A DNA stretch of 64,000 nt from Haloferax litoreum. GTDB lineage: Archaea > Halobacteriota > Halobacteria > Halobacteriales > Haloferacaceae. The position numbers and the translations under genes are program-made. The stretch's first letter is position 1; each line of letters starts with the position of its first letter. Shown in pieces: positions 53,352 to 61,944 of the stretch. The stretch is taken from contig NZ_WKJO01000001.1 in assembly GCF_009674605.1 (NCBI RefSeq), forward strand, positions 496,001 through 560,000. Reading direction: 5' to 3'. The notes beneath the pieces were generated by a model, which was not told the DNA's origin, searched no databases, and saw only the letters and a program-made list of their open reading frames with translations.

Positions 53352-54452
53352 TTACACTCCTAATTGAAGTCCCGGGAACAACTCTGCAACGAGTTCTTCA
53401 TAATCTTCTTCGTTGTGTTCATAATACTTTTTTGTGGTTTCCGTACTGCTGTGTCCCATGGCTGCGCTCCGAGCTTCGCGTGGAACTCCTGCATCAATCA
53501 TGAGCTGATTGAATGTGTGCCTAAGGGTGTGGAGAGTAACTCTGTGAAACACTCTGTACTCTCTGTTGTGACTAAACGTTGGTCTTTGTGCACCTGTGAG
53601 TTTAACCTTGCCAATAATTTCTTGAATTCCGGCGTTCTCAGCAGCTTCCACGATAGCCTCATTTAAACAAGTTTTTGACAGATGTTTTTTTCCTGTTCCG
53701 GGAAGTAGATATTCGTTTTCTGGATCTACGAGTGACGAGTTTCTACCAACTTCCAACCAATGACGGAGCTCTAAAGCCAACTCATCGTTAATTTTTGCTC
53801 TTTGCCAAATTCTAGACTTAGTATTATAGAATACGATTCTATTTTCATCTAAATTGATATTACTTACTTTTAACTTCTGGAGGTCCGAGCATCTTAGACC
53901 GTGCTCAAGCACAATTCGAGCTATTAGACGATCTCTTAGTGAACACAAATTATCCATCAACAACTTTACCTCTTCAGCTGATATTGACCTACGCTCAATA
54001 GGAGGCAGCGTAGGATATTGAGACGGTTTAATAAATTCATCGATATTATACCATTCAAGATTTAATTCATCATCAAAATGAACATCAATGAACCGGTATA
54101 TGTTTTTCAACGATGTCCTGTATCCTAATAGTGTATTCTTTCTTTTTCCTTCATCGCATAACATGTTGAAAAATGAATGAACGTGCTGCATCTCTGCTGT
54201 ACAAACAGTAAGTTCATCGTTGTAGATGTAATCTGAGAATCGGTTCAGGCGGCAGGAATACGCTTGAGCACTCCCAGGACGGATATTTCCATCGATGTTT
54301 TCACAAAGATAATTGATCACATGCCCGCACCTTGCATCCATTAAGTTGTATTCATTTTGCAACTCTTTCCAACGAGCTCGTTCTTTTGCATCTTTGTATA
54401 GTGGACAGACAGGAGAATCTGAAGGGATCTGATGCGAGGTTTTACGAATCAT
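53352..54452 (-). CDS. Tyrosine recombinase, second module
   Basis: Tyrosine recombinase of 366 residues. Catalytic Arg187 (EHGLRCSDLQKL), His308/Arg311 (HTLRHTFNQLM), His334 (GHSSTETT) and Tyr343/344 (KKYYEHNEED) are present. The block REYRVFHRVTLHTLRH and the preceding AAENAGIQEIIGKVKLTG are shared with the recombinase at 55560, so these two are paralogues. It is distinct from the Cys-rich type at 31703 and 49427. The start codon overlaps the upstream RHH/winged-helix gene by 4 bp. Codon use is strongly AT-rich. Confidence 0.88.
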   Translation of the reverse strand: MIRKTSHQIPSDSPVCPLYKDAKERARWKELQNEYNLMDARCGHVINYLCENIDGNIRPGSAQAYSCRLNRFSDYIYNDELTVCTAEMQHVHSFFNMLCDEGKRKNTLLGYRTSLKNIYRFIDVHFDDELNLEWYNIDEFIKPSQYPTLPPIERRSISAEEVKLLMDNLCSLRDRLIARIVLEHGLRCSDLQKLKVSNINLDENRIVFYNTKSRIWQRAKINDELALELRHWLEVGRNSSLVDPENEYLLPGTGKKHLSKTCLNEAIVEAAENAGIQEIIGKVKLTGAQRPTFSHNREYRVFHRVTLHTLRHTFNQLMIDAGVPREARSAAMGHSSTETTKKYYEHNEEDYEELVAELFPGLQLGV

Positions 54453-55057
54453 GCTTCACCAGACATATCTTCTCCATTCGAAGTGCCTGCTCTAAGTTGG
54501 TATTCTGTAATTCCATCGTTGACGATCGATGTAACTAGAAAGCGGGAATCAAGACGTCCCACGCTATCACGCACCTCCGATTCTATTCTCCCACAATGGT
54601 CCGATATTTCAGAGAGTGTTGCTTTCTTAAGATGCTTGATTGAGTCGTAAGTGTCATTGTCGATAGCTGTTTTTTCATTTGCGCCACTTTCTGGCTTAGG
54701 GGCGGATTCTGTCAATGGAATTCTTGGAAGTGAACCGTCAGAGCCAGTCTCCAGTTGGGTGGAGTGCTTCAATGGAAGCTGTGGACCAACAATGACTGAA
54801 AGTAGGCTTTCAATTATTCCAGACAATTCGTGTAATTTCTCAGATTGGGAATCAACTTTCTTATGGAGTAGCTTGATTGAATCTTCACTATCACCATCAA
54901 GTGTACGCTCGTGGTCAGTAATGCACGCACGCAGAGCTTCACTTCGTGAGACGTAGTAGTTCGACGCCATCTGGTCAAGGATTTTGCTATGACGAAGTGT
55001 AATCGTACAATTCGGTTTTACAAGCTTTTGTGACGCGGGTTTTGCATTTTGGCGCAT
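54449..55057 (-). CDS. RHH/coiled-coil/winged-helix protein paired with recombinase
   Basis: Protein of 202 residues. The N-terminal part up to about 50 is ribbon-helix-helix-like (NCTITLRHSKILDQMASNYY followed by SRSEALRACITDHE). A coiled coil follows (IKLLHKKVDSQSEKLHELSG), a low-complexity linker, and a C-terminal winged helix (SIKHLKKATLSEISDHCGRI; DSRFLVTSIVNDGITEYQL). ATG 55057 has GGGTGA at a 6-nt spacing; ATG 55063 is an alternative two codons longer. It is coupled to the recombinase by ATGA. The same layout is seen at 56570-57100, so these are probably DNA-binding partners or directionality factors of the recombinases. Confidence 0.68.
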   Translation of the reverse strand: MRQNAKPASQKLVKPNCTITLRHSKILDQMASNYYVSRSEALRACITDHERTLDGDSEDSIKLLHKKVDSQSEKLHELSGIIESLLSVIVGPQLPLKHSTQLETGSDGSLPRIPLTESAPKPESGANEKTAIDNDTYDSIKHLKKATLSEISDHCGRIESEVRDSVGRLDSRFLVTSIVNDGITEYQLRAGTSNGEDMSGEA

Positions 55058-55063
55058 ACTCAT

Positions 55064-55559
55064 TCACCCAGTATATCACACCCTGCTCTGGAGTTGGTGG
55101 GAATAGTTTGATTGCTATCAACCTCACCTGAAAGGAGGATGGTTTGTTGTTCGGTAGTTCTTACTTCTAGCCGCCTCCGACCTTGCTGGCGTTGGGTATG
55201 GCTGTCGCTAGGGTTGGTTTCTAACATTGCTTACTAGCCACTTTCTATTGAACCAGTGACAACAGCAACAACCTCAACCGAATCTCGATCTTAATCGGCT
55301 GATTGGAGGTCACTTTTGTCGAAGTTAGCTCTGTTACTGAGGTGGCTGTGCCAAATAATTACACTCGGGAGTATATATGCCTATTTTATCTGTGATATTC
55401 AATCAAAAACCGGCAGTACTAAAGATTAGTTTATTTCATAAACCACGCCACCATATATACTTTATATAGAGGCATAACAGGATACACTCATTATGTGCTA
55501 ATCAGTGTAATTGGACAATTGTTCATATCTTCAAAGTACACGGTTATGAGAAGATCGCG
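55064..55559. other. Gene-free AT-rich gap between recombinase modules
   Basis: About 500 bp without a convincing open frame. It should contain the promoter of the RHH gene to its left (reading leftward) and perhaps a recombination site. There are AT-rich blocks such as CATATATACTTTATATAG near 55451-55470. I found no clear long inverted repeat, tandem repeat or RNA gene. Confidence 0.4.
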
Positions 55560-56573
55560 TTATCGAGGAGGGTCAAACTGGTCTCTAATCGACTCAAAAA
55601 TGTTGTCCCGACTATGCGTATATCCCTGAGTTGTTCTGTAGGTTGAGTGGTTAGCCAACAATTGGCGGTACTCTAAGGATACACCTGCTTCGTTTAACAG
55701 CGTAATGAAAGAGTGACGAAGAGTGTGTGGAGTCACTCTATGCCATTCTCGGTATTGTTTCTCCGTTCCGAGTACGTCCTGCTGCGAAGGGGTGAGCTTT
55801 GATTGAGCAATTACCCGTTGAACCCCAGCCCGGTCTGCGGCATCTCTAACAATTTTATTGAGGCTGCTATTGTGCTCGAGTTTGTGTCCCGATTGACTAG
55901 GAAATAGATACTCGCTTTCATTCGCAGCACAGTAGGCCGGTCGATGATGACGAAGCCAAAACCCGATCTCAAACTCCAATTCGTCGCTTATTGGGACATC
56001 GTAGGGTTTGGAATACTTCGGGGTTGGAACATGAAGCTCGCAACGTTCAGTGTTGACGTCGTCTATTTTGATTTCTCTCAGGTCAGAGTTCCTCAGTCCT
56101 GTTTCAATTCCAACAACGACGATGAGTCTATTCCTGTAGCTGTTGAACGCACTGAACAGCTTTCGTATCTCTTCTCGGGTCAGTGCATCTCTCTTGATGA
56201 GTTCTGGTGTGTTGTACCGGCTCAAGTCAATTTCCGAGATGCGAAGTGGATCGAAGAGAAGTTCATCGCCAACATCTGTTCGAAGACGAATATATCGATA
56301 CAGCTCACTCACAGTTGAGACCTTTCCGCTAATCGTCGTCTCTCGATTTCCGCGCAAGACGCACTCTTCAATGAATTCGATTAAATCGATGAACTCGGCT
56401 GTGAGTATCGACTTGTCTTGAGCGTGGAGGAATGTGGCGTATTGAGTGAGATGAGAGTCGTATGTCTTTACCGTCTGTGGAGAAAGCGAAAGGGTTGAAT
56501 TCTTTCTGAGGTACTCTTGTGCGAGCTCATCCGGTACTCGGAGTTCGACAGGCTCCGATTGTCGCTCCGTCAT
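55560..56573 (-). CDS. Tyrosine recombinase, first module
   Basis: Tyrosine recombinase of 337 residues. Arg161 (IETGLRNSDLREIK), His283/Arg286 (HTLRHSFITLL), His309 (LLANHSTYRTT) and Tyr318 (GYTHSRDN) complete the active site. The N-terminal SAM-like domain is at about 15-110. It is paralogous to the recombinase at 53352 (shared WHRVTPHTLRHSF and DAADRAGVQRVIAQSKLT). The ATG overlaps the TGA of the RHH/winged-helix gene by 4 bp. It is the last gene of an operon that starts with the Cas4-like nuclease at 58821. Confidence 0.88.
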   Translation of the reverse strand: MTERQSEPVELRVPDELAQEYLRKNSTLSLSPQTVKTYDSHLTQYATFLHAQDKSILTAEFIDLIEFIEECVLRGNRETTISGKVSTVSELYRYIRLRTDVGDELLFDPLRISEIDLSRYNTPELIKRDALTREEIRKLFSAFNSYRNRLIVVVGIETGLRNSDLREIKIDDVNTERCELHVPTPKYSKPYDVPISDELEFEIGFWLRHHRPAYCAANESEYLFPSQSGHKLEHNSSLNKIVRDAADRAGVQRVIAQSKLTPSQQDVLGTEKQYREWHRVTPHTLRHSFITLLNEAGVSLEYRQLLANHSTYRTTQGYTHSRDNIFESIRDQFDPPR

Positions 56574-57100
56574 GGACCGCTCCTCAAGTAGTGCTGAGAA
56601 AAGCCAGCGAGAGTGAATCTTTCTCCATCCTCTCCTGTGCGAGTCACAACCCCACGGTCAACGAGTCTTCCCAAGGCGGGCTGAACCTTGTGCATACCAA
56701 GATCCAATTGCTCAACCAGATCGCCGAATTCGAGACCATCTCCAGTTGTTTTGAGTAATTCGATGATGCGAACCATCTCATTAGTCATGGATGGTTCGGT
56801 CAGTTGTTGACCATCGGCGGATTCTCGGTGGGATTCCTGGAGACCACTTCTAACCGAAGTTATCTCCATCAAGAGAGTTCTTTGTTCATCCACCAGGTTT
56901 TCGAGCTGGCGTTCTATCCGTCGGGTGGCCATGTACCCTTCCCCTTCCAGAATTTCTCGGTAACTCTCGATGGACGCACGAAGGCAGAGACTGACGTTCC
57001 CCTGGTAGTAACGGTCAGCCATCTGCTTCAGAACCTCGTCGAGTGATTCTGTAATCGTGAATTTCCGCCGAATGAATTCGGGTCTATACTCATCAGCCAT
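56570..57100 (-). CDS. RHH/coiled-coil/winged-helix protein, first module
   Basis: Protein of 176 residues if started at ATG 57100, which has CAGGTGC about 5-7 nt upstream; an in-frame ATG at 57151 would add 17 residues. RHH-like N-terminus (RRKFTITESLDEVLKQMADR with SLCLRASIESYREI), a coiled coil (RRIERQLENLVDEQRTLLME), then a winged helix (NEMVRIIELLKTTGDGLEFG; LDLGMHKVQPALGRLVDRGV; wing RTGEDGERFTL). It matches the architecture of the protein at 54449. The coupling to the recombinase by a 4-bp overlap suggests that they act as one unit. Confidence 0.68.
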   Translation of the reverse strand: MADEYRPEFIRRKFTITESLDEVLKQMADRYYQGNVSLCLRASIESYREILEGEGYMATRRIERQLENLVDEQRTLLMEITSVRSGLQESHRESADGQQLTEPSMTNEMVRIIELLKTTGDGLEFGDLVEQLDLGMHKVQPALGRLVDRGVVTRTGEDGERFTLAGFSQHYLRSGP

Positions 57101-57169
57101 TTTTGCACCTGTGGCTAAACAGCGATTGGCAAGGGGCAGAACTCGTTCCATCGGTATTGACTATTTGAT

Positions 57170-57724
57170 TCAAAGTGGTTCACCAACCAATTCTGTAGAA
57201 GGGACCAGCCTGAATATCTGCGACCAGACTCTCCAGAACAATTCAGCAGCTCCTGTACTTACCACTCCAGATGTTCTGCCCTCTGTACGCCGAGGTGGAG
57301 AACGCAATTCTCGACCGAAGCCATAATCATCCAAACTTTGGTCGAAATAGCACTCTAGCTGCTCTTCGAGAGCCAAGTGTCCGAAGCCACGGAGTGAATT
57401 CTGTTTTGCTGGATCCACCAGCTCCTGGCGCAATTTGACGAGAGTGTCTCGATCTGGGGTGATGAGAACAATCCCGTCGTACCTGTACTGTTCAATCTGG
57501 TTCAGTAGTTGGTCGACTAATTCGTCTGTAGACTGGACCCCACTGCTGCCAACGAGTGCTGCTTTTGTCTCGACTAGCGCGTCAGCATTCCCTATCCCAA
57601 TCTCCCAGTATCCAGGTTCCACAGAAGTCTGGATTTCAGCGTGATCCGTTTCACCAATCTCGAGGAGTAAGAACAGCCAACTCTCACGGAGATCGTCGAG
57701 ATGCATCCATCTGTGGCCTCTCAT
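57170..57724 (-). CDS. Possible PD-(D/E)XK protein coupled to Cas4-like nuclease
   Basis: Protein of 184 residues, not assigned to a known family. The segment GNADALVETKAALVG has the spacing of a PD-(D/E)XK site (Asp48, Glu52, Lys54), followed by a helix (DELVDQLLNQIEQYRYDG) and a strand (IVLITPDRDTL), as in restriction-type folds. The match is by eye and could be chance. The start overlaps the Cas4-like gene end by 4 bp, and the RHH gene follows within about 70 bp, so all four genes from 58821 to 55560 appear to be one operon. Confidence 0.55.
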   Translation of the reverse strand: MRGHRWMHLDDLRESWLFLLLEIGETDHAEIQTSVEPGYWEIGIGNADALVETKAALVGSSGVQSTDELVDQLLNQIEQYRYDGIVLITPDRDTLVKLRQELVDPAKQNSLRGFGHLALEEQLECYFDQSLDDYGFGRELRSPPRRTEGRTSGVVSTGAAELFWRVWSQIFRLVPSTELVGEPL

Positions 57725-58821
57725 TGGTAACCCCCACGAGATTGCTCAAGAGGTGAGGGACCTCTGAGCGAGGACACTCTTCCCTTCTCAGAGCAATCTG
57801 GACATCGAGGTGGCGTTTGAGTTGGCTTGCCTGGCGACACAGTATCCCACGGATGAGACGTCTCACAGCGCTCGCAGAGCCAATCAAATGCCCCGTACTC
57901 GTCGACGAGTGATGGATACGCGTGAGCGAGCGAAGGCGTCAATCTCGCGTCTTCATTTGCGTCAAGATAGTCGAGAAGTTTCTCTCGTGGGTAACCAGTG
58001 AAGTTCGGCAACAGCCCCTCACTTGGACTGTCCGAAATCGGACGGCTGCCACGTCCACACCGCTCTCGGAATGAACAGTAGTTGCACTCCCAGCCGTACT
58101 CAGGGTTCGGAGGTGGTAGCCTCTCTTCGAGTCTGTACTCAGTGTGGTTGGTTGCCCATTCCAGTACGACGTCGTGCCAGAATGCCTCGTCAAACTCGAC
58201 GTGGAAAATTTTGACTTCGAGTGACTTGCGGCAGCCATAGATGATGACTCCCTTAGTCAGTTCAACGTCGTACTTTGCCGAGAGACCAACCATGTACGCG
58301 TGTAGCTGGGCGCGGTGAATCCTGCTCGACTTGGAAACGTGGTCAATCGAGGACTTGGTCTTGATTTCCGTCGGGACGATTGGATTGGATTCTTCGTCGA
58401 CAATGACCGGGTCAGTTGAGCCTGTGAAGTGTAATTCTCCCGCTCGAGTTTCAACTTGAAAATCTAACCAGTCAGTATTACGCACGTAGGTATCAGAGTT
58501 TGATGCTACACTCCTCAAAAATGGAAACGCGATGTGCTCTTCGAACAGGGTACCTACCCAGAAGATTCCATCTGGGTCTGAGGTCTCTTCAGGGGCGTTC
58601 AATTGGTCGTATGTGACTTTCCTATGGCACTGGAGGAGCTTACTGGGGCGATGGTGTGTTGGGTCTGGAACAGCACTTGGCCCATTGAAGTGGGGTTTGC
58701 CCTCTTCGATATTCTGCCTGTGGTTACGTTGAGTGTACCAATCTCGGAAATTTCCTGGTGTGAGTTTGTTGAGTAATTCGGAGCGAAGGGAGCCCCCAAC
58801 AATGGAGTGTATATCGGCCAT
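57721..58821 (-). CDS. Cas4-like Fe-S nuclease with C-terminal zinc ribbon
   Basis: PD-(D/E)XK nuclease of 366 residues in the Cas4/RecB family (numbering below from the ATG six codons upstream at 58839). Cys71 (LLQCHRK) and Cys252/255/261 (ECNYCSFRERCG) give the four ligands of a Cas4-type [4Fe-4S] cluster. The nuclease core is visible as GSTDPVIV (Asp143), PTEIKTKSS (Glu158-x-Lys160) and HRAQLHAYMVG (Gln178). The extra C-terminal part has two CxxC pairs (CERC, CPDC), probably a zinc ribbon. No CRISPR array or cas1/cas2 is in the window; the partner genes are recombination proteins, so DNA end processing during recombination is the better guess. Confidence 0.8.
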   Translation of the reverse strand: MADIHSIVGGSLRSELLNKLTPGNFRDWYTQRNHRQNIEEGKPHFNGPSAVPDPTHHRPSKLLQCHRKVTYDQLNAPEETSDPDGIFWVGTLFEEHIAFPFLRSVASNSDTYVRNTDWLDFQVETRAGELHFTGSTDPVIVDEESNPIVPTEIKTKSSIDHVSKSSRIHRAQLHAYMVGLSAKYDVELTKGVIIYGCRKSLEVKIFHVEFDEAFWHDVVLEWATNHTEYRLEERLPPPNPEYGWECNYCSFRERCGRGSRPISDSPSEGLLPNFTGYPREKLLDYLDANEDARLTPSLAHAYPSLVDEYGAFDWLCERCETSHPWDTVSPGKPTQTPPRCPDCSEKGRVSSLRGPSPLEQSRGGYQ

Positions 58822-59035
58822 GATTTTGGGCGAAGTCAATCATTGTATCTTCGCTGTGGACTGGAAACGTGGGAGAACTATTTCGTCTATGGCCCATTGA
58901 TGGATTCGGGGTACGATTTAGTTCTTTAAGAAATGTGAGCAGGTCCTGTTGAAGCCGTTAATCAGAGATTGTTTTTCAAATATTGCTGAATAAAGTGAAT
59001 GTGATCTGCGTAATAACGTTCTATACATAGCCTAT

Positions 59036-61030
59036 CTAAAATGATTGATCAGACTGCTCTGACACAGGGAAAATATCAATTATATGGCTATCGAGAGTTC
59101 CCCACATTGTTTCGTGACCGAAGCGAATCCGATGGCTGAACTCCGATTTCGCCACTTCACTATCAACTTCCGACTGCTGAAGTTCTCCTACTGTTTCTGC
59201 GTATTCCTCTTTCAGCCTATCAAGCAGTTCCTCCGGCGTATACTCTGATGGGGCTGGATCCGTTCTATGATCTTCACCAGGGAATCGCTCTCCTTCATTG
59301 GAGTCTGGAGACTCACGTAGAACAAGTATTCCAGGTAATTCTCCTAAATCCTCAGAGTGAGTGGGTTTCTCCTCAACAATATCTACATTTGAGAAATCAT
59401 CTTCCCAGATAGCAACACCAACAAATGACCGTCGAACCGTTTTACCTCTCTCCTGGAACTCAGAGAGAACCTCTTCTGCCGTGCTGGAGTCTAATTCACG
59501 CTCCACATACTGTTCATACACCTCTACGTGTTTCTCGGAGATATACTCAGGAAGAGGAATACGAGTACGCGTTGCCAGTTCGATACGTTTCACATACTCA
59601 AGGAACTCAGGGTCTTCAGGCTGAGGTATATTGATACCCTCAAAAGGTTTCTCAAGCCGCTGACGATGAGTCTCGTCCGAGCCTGGGAAATCGAACTCTA
59701 TCTCTCGGATATCGTCTCTCTCTTGAATATTGAGCAGCCCAAAGTACTGTTTGACGCTGAGGTTGTCAGTATTCACACTGAAATTAAACTGTGCTTCACC
59801 GAATTCATGAATGTCGTGATCAGTCTTTTCCCATCCAATCTCTACGTGTATTGGGTATTCAGGGGTAGGTTCTGAGCTGAACTTAACCTCAAACACCAAT
59901 GTGCTTCCGGCGAGGGACCAATTCCCAACCCAATCGAATTTCGAATCATCAGGGATTTTTAGATCATCAATCACTTCAGGGATAACATCTCTAGGTAGAA
60001 TAATTCGAGAATCGGGATTTGCGATTTGTATCAAATCATCTTCGTTTGGGCCACTATTACCAGTAGCCTTCCAAAATTTGAGATTTATTTTATCACCATC
60101 TTCCAGTGTTGCCACGTCATACGACTGAGTATAGAGAGTGTACACATCCTCGACGACGTCCAACGTCTTCTCCTCCAGAATCGAACGAGGAATCGTCAAT
60201 AAGTACGGGTCACCGCCTTTCTCTCCAGATTGCTTGCATAGGAATTCAATGACTGCGTCATCGAGAACAATCCGGTCATCAATTAATTCGTTGTTACTAA
60301 GTTTGAACCCACTATTGTTCCCGACTGTAAACCTGTTCCCATGTTTAACGGCGTTATACGCCTCCCGGAAATTTAGATAGAACACTGCGATATTTTTGAG
60401 CTTAGTACGGAGATTCTTTATTGAGTCCCCGACCAGCATCTCCATCTCATCTGAGTTTGGAGTATCTGCACCGTCAGTACCGTGGAGCACCACGTCTGTC
60501 AAGTCAAAATCAGAGGGGGCATTCTCTGCTTCTTCCTCAGAGAAGCTAATCATCCCTTCCTTCACTGCCTGATATCCAAAAACCGTACTCAGTTTTTCGT
60601 CCGGATCGGTATCAATATTGTATTCTTGCAGATATTCTTCAAACCTATCCTCTAAGATTGCTTTGAAAAGGGGCTGAATATCACCACTCGAAGTGCGAAT
60701 AATTTCGTTTATGAATGAGTCCTTGTCCAAAATGAGATACCTGAGATAAGACCCAAACTCCTCAATATACTGCATTGTTGCCCGGAAAAGGTCCACAACA
60801 GCATACACTTCCGCAGTATCTCGCTGCTCTTCTGGTACCACGCTCAAACCGGCATTAATGGTGCCCGCAATCTTACAGATGTGGGCGTAGGCTATCTCTG
60901 GATCTTGCCGAGCCTGCATTACCGTTTCTGGATCCTGTGCCTTCGATTCAGAAACAAACTCAGTAGATTTGAAAAACTCTCTGTTATTGTCAGCCACACA
61001 ATCAGATTTGTTATGAACTATGAAAAACAT
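59036..61030 (-). CDS. Large protein of unknown function
   Basis: Soluble protein of 664 residues from ATG 61030; a GTG at 61069 would add 13 residues. The N-terminal third is helical and includes FREAYNAVKHGNRF near residue 250, a form of the NxxKHG motif seen in several helical (HEPN-like) families. The middle third is beta-rich (WVGNWSLAGSTLVFEVKFSS; YPIHVEIGWEKTDHDIHEFG). The C-terminal part is charged and helical. Codon use is AT-rich like its surroundings. I cannot assign a function. It is separated by about 200 bp from the Cas4-like gene and by 72 bp from the HTH gene on the same strand. Confidence 0.6.
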   Translation of the reverse strand: MFFIVHNKSDCVADNNREFFKSTEFVSESKAQDPETVMQARQDPEIAYAHICKIAGTINAGLSVVPEEQRDTAEVYAVVDLFRATMQYIEEFGSYLRYLILDKDSFINEIIRTSSGDIQPLFKAILEDRFEEYLQEYNIDTDPDEKLSTVFGYQAVKEGMISFSEEEAENAPSDFDLTDVVLHGTDGADTPNSDEMEMLVGDSIKNLRTKLKNIAVFYLNFREAYNAVKHGNRFTVGNNSGFKLSNNELIDDRIVLDDAVIEFLCKQSGEKGGDPYLLTIPRSILEEKTLDVVEDVYTLYTQSYDVATLEDGDKINLKFWKATGNSGPNEDDLIQIANPDSRIILPRDVIPEVIDDLKIPDDSKFDWVGNWSLAGSTLVFEVKFSSEPTPEYPIHVEIGWEKTDHDIHEFGEAQFNFSVNTDNLSVKQYFGLLNIQERDDIREIEFDFPGSDETHRQRLEKPFEGINIPQPEDPEFLEYVKRIELATRTRIPLPEYISEKHVEVYEQYVERELDSSTAEEVLSEFQERGKTVRRSFVGVAIWEDDFSNVDIVEEKPTHSEDLGELPGILVLRESPDSNEGERFPGEDHRTDPAPSEYTPEELLDRLKEEYAETVGELQQSEVDSEVAKSEFSHRIRFGHETMWGTLDSHIIDIFPVSEQSDQSF

Positions 61031-61102
61031 TTGGCGGCAAAGAGTCACGATTACGATTGATAAGTCCACCTCTCTTCATCTGGAAATTTGAATAAAGATA
61101 CT

Positions 61103-61498
61103 CTATCTGTCATTGGTTTCCTCTTCTGAGTAAGAATTCAATTCTGACCAAAAATACTCTAACGTAGGAGTCCCGGTATCGAGAAGAAGCGCAACAGCAT
61201 CTAAATTCGGTCCGGGAAATATTTTCTGCCGGTTGGAATCATAGATGACAACACCTGCCTTCTGTAGCGTCGGTAGATGTGTCTGCGAGAGCGAATTGTA
61301 CACGTTCCGGTACGGCTCCCCTGTTGCATGAGAGATAGATGTTTGTTCTTCATTTGCAGCGATCTCGCGGGCCACCGACCGAACTGTCACTACAGAACGT
61401 TCAGTGCTGTGGAGAATGGAAATCACCTGTCGTCGTCTATTTGCACGGAGAACGTGATAAAGACGTGATTGGAACTTGTCTGAGGTCTCATCACTCAT
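61103..61498 (-). CDS. Winged-helix regulator (soluble)
   Basis: Protein of 131 residues with one winged-helix domain (RLYHVLRANRRRQVISILHS; VRSVAREIAANEEQ; NVYNSLSQTHLPTLQKAGVV; wing IYDSNRQKIFPG). It is homologous by eye to the domain of the chromosomal membrane protein at 19325 but lacks the membrane helices. The ATG at 61498 is preferred over an in-frame start at 61570. It is divergent from the small HTH gene at 61605, with about 105 bp between them, which suggests shared regulation. Confidence 0.68.
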   Translation of the reverse strand: MSDETSDKFQSRLYHVLRANRRRQVISILHSTERSVVTVRSVAREIAANEEQTSISHATGEPYRNVYNSLSQTHLPTLQKAGVVIYDSNRQKIFPGPNLDAVALLLDTGTPTLEYFWSELNSYSEEETNDR

Positions 61499-61604
61499 GG
61501 TTTTTGGACTTCTCTTTTGCTGCCATTGATTAACAGGGACCGAATCATAATAGTTCCTACGTAGGAGCAAATATGTAACCTATGTGATAGCAGAGGTCGG
61601 GTTG

Positions 61605-61859
61605 ATGGAAAATGGTCCAGGGCGGCCACCCACGGTATCAGATGATCAAATATTGGATGTATTCAAGTCATCAGCGGATCCTGTTCTGACTGCTTCTGAA
61701 CTTGCGGACGAACTTGATATCGGGCGACGTGGAGTGCTTGCGAGGCTCGAAACGCTTGAAGAGCGAGGATACCTACGATCAAAGAAGGTTGGTGGAAGAA
61801 GTACAGTTTGGTGGTACCCTGGATACAGTTCAACGACTCCAGTTGATCCAGATCAGTAG
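61605..61859 (+). CDS. Small winged-helix protein
   Basis: Protein of 84 residues built almost wholly of a winged helix: GRPPTVSDDQILDVFKSSAD, the helix-turn-helix LTASELADELDIGRRGVLAR and the wing RGYLRSKKVGGRSTVWWYPG. The wing sequence (STVWWYPG) is common in haloarchaeal ArsR/phage-type regulators. It may repress itself and the divergent gene at 61103. The ATG at 61605 is chosen over a GTG seven codons earlier. Confidence 0.68.
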   Translation: MENGPGRPPTVSDDQILDVFKSSADPVLTASELADELDIGRRGVLARLETLEERGYLRSKKVGGRSTVWWYPGYSSTTPVDPDQ

Positions 61860-61944
61860 TTCTAGACTTCGACGTGAAAATACAAAGAGCACCGTGGGGA
61901 CTTTTCACAAGCCAAACAGAAGCAGACAATAAGGTTGTCAGAAT

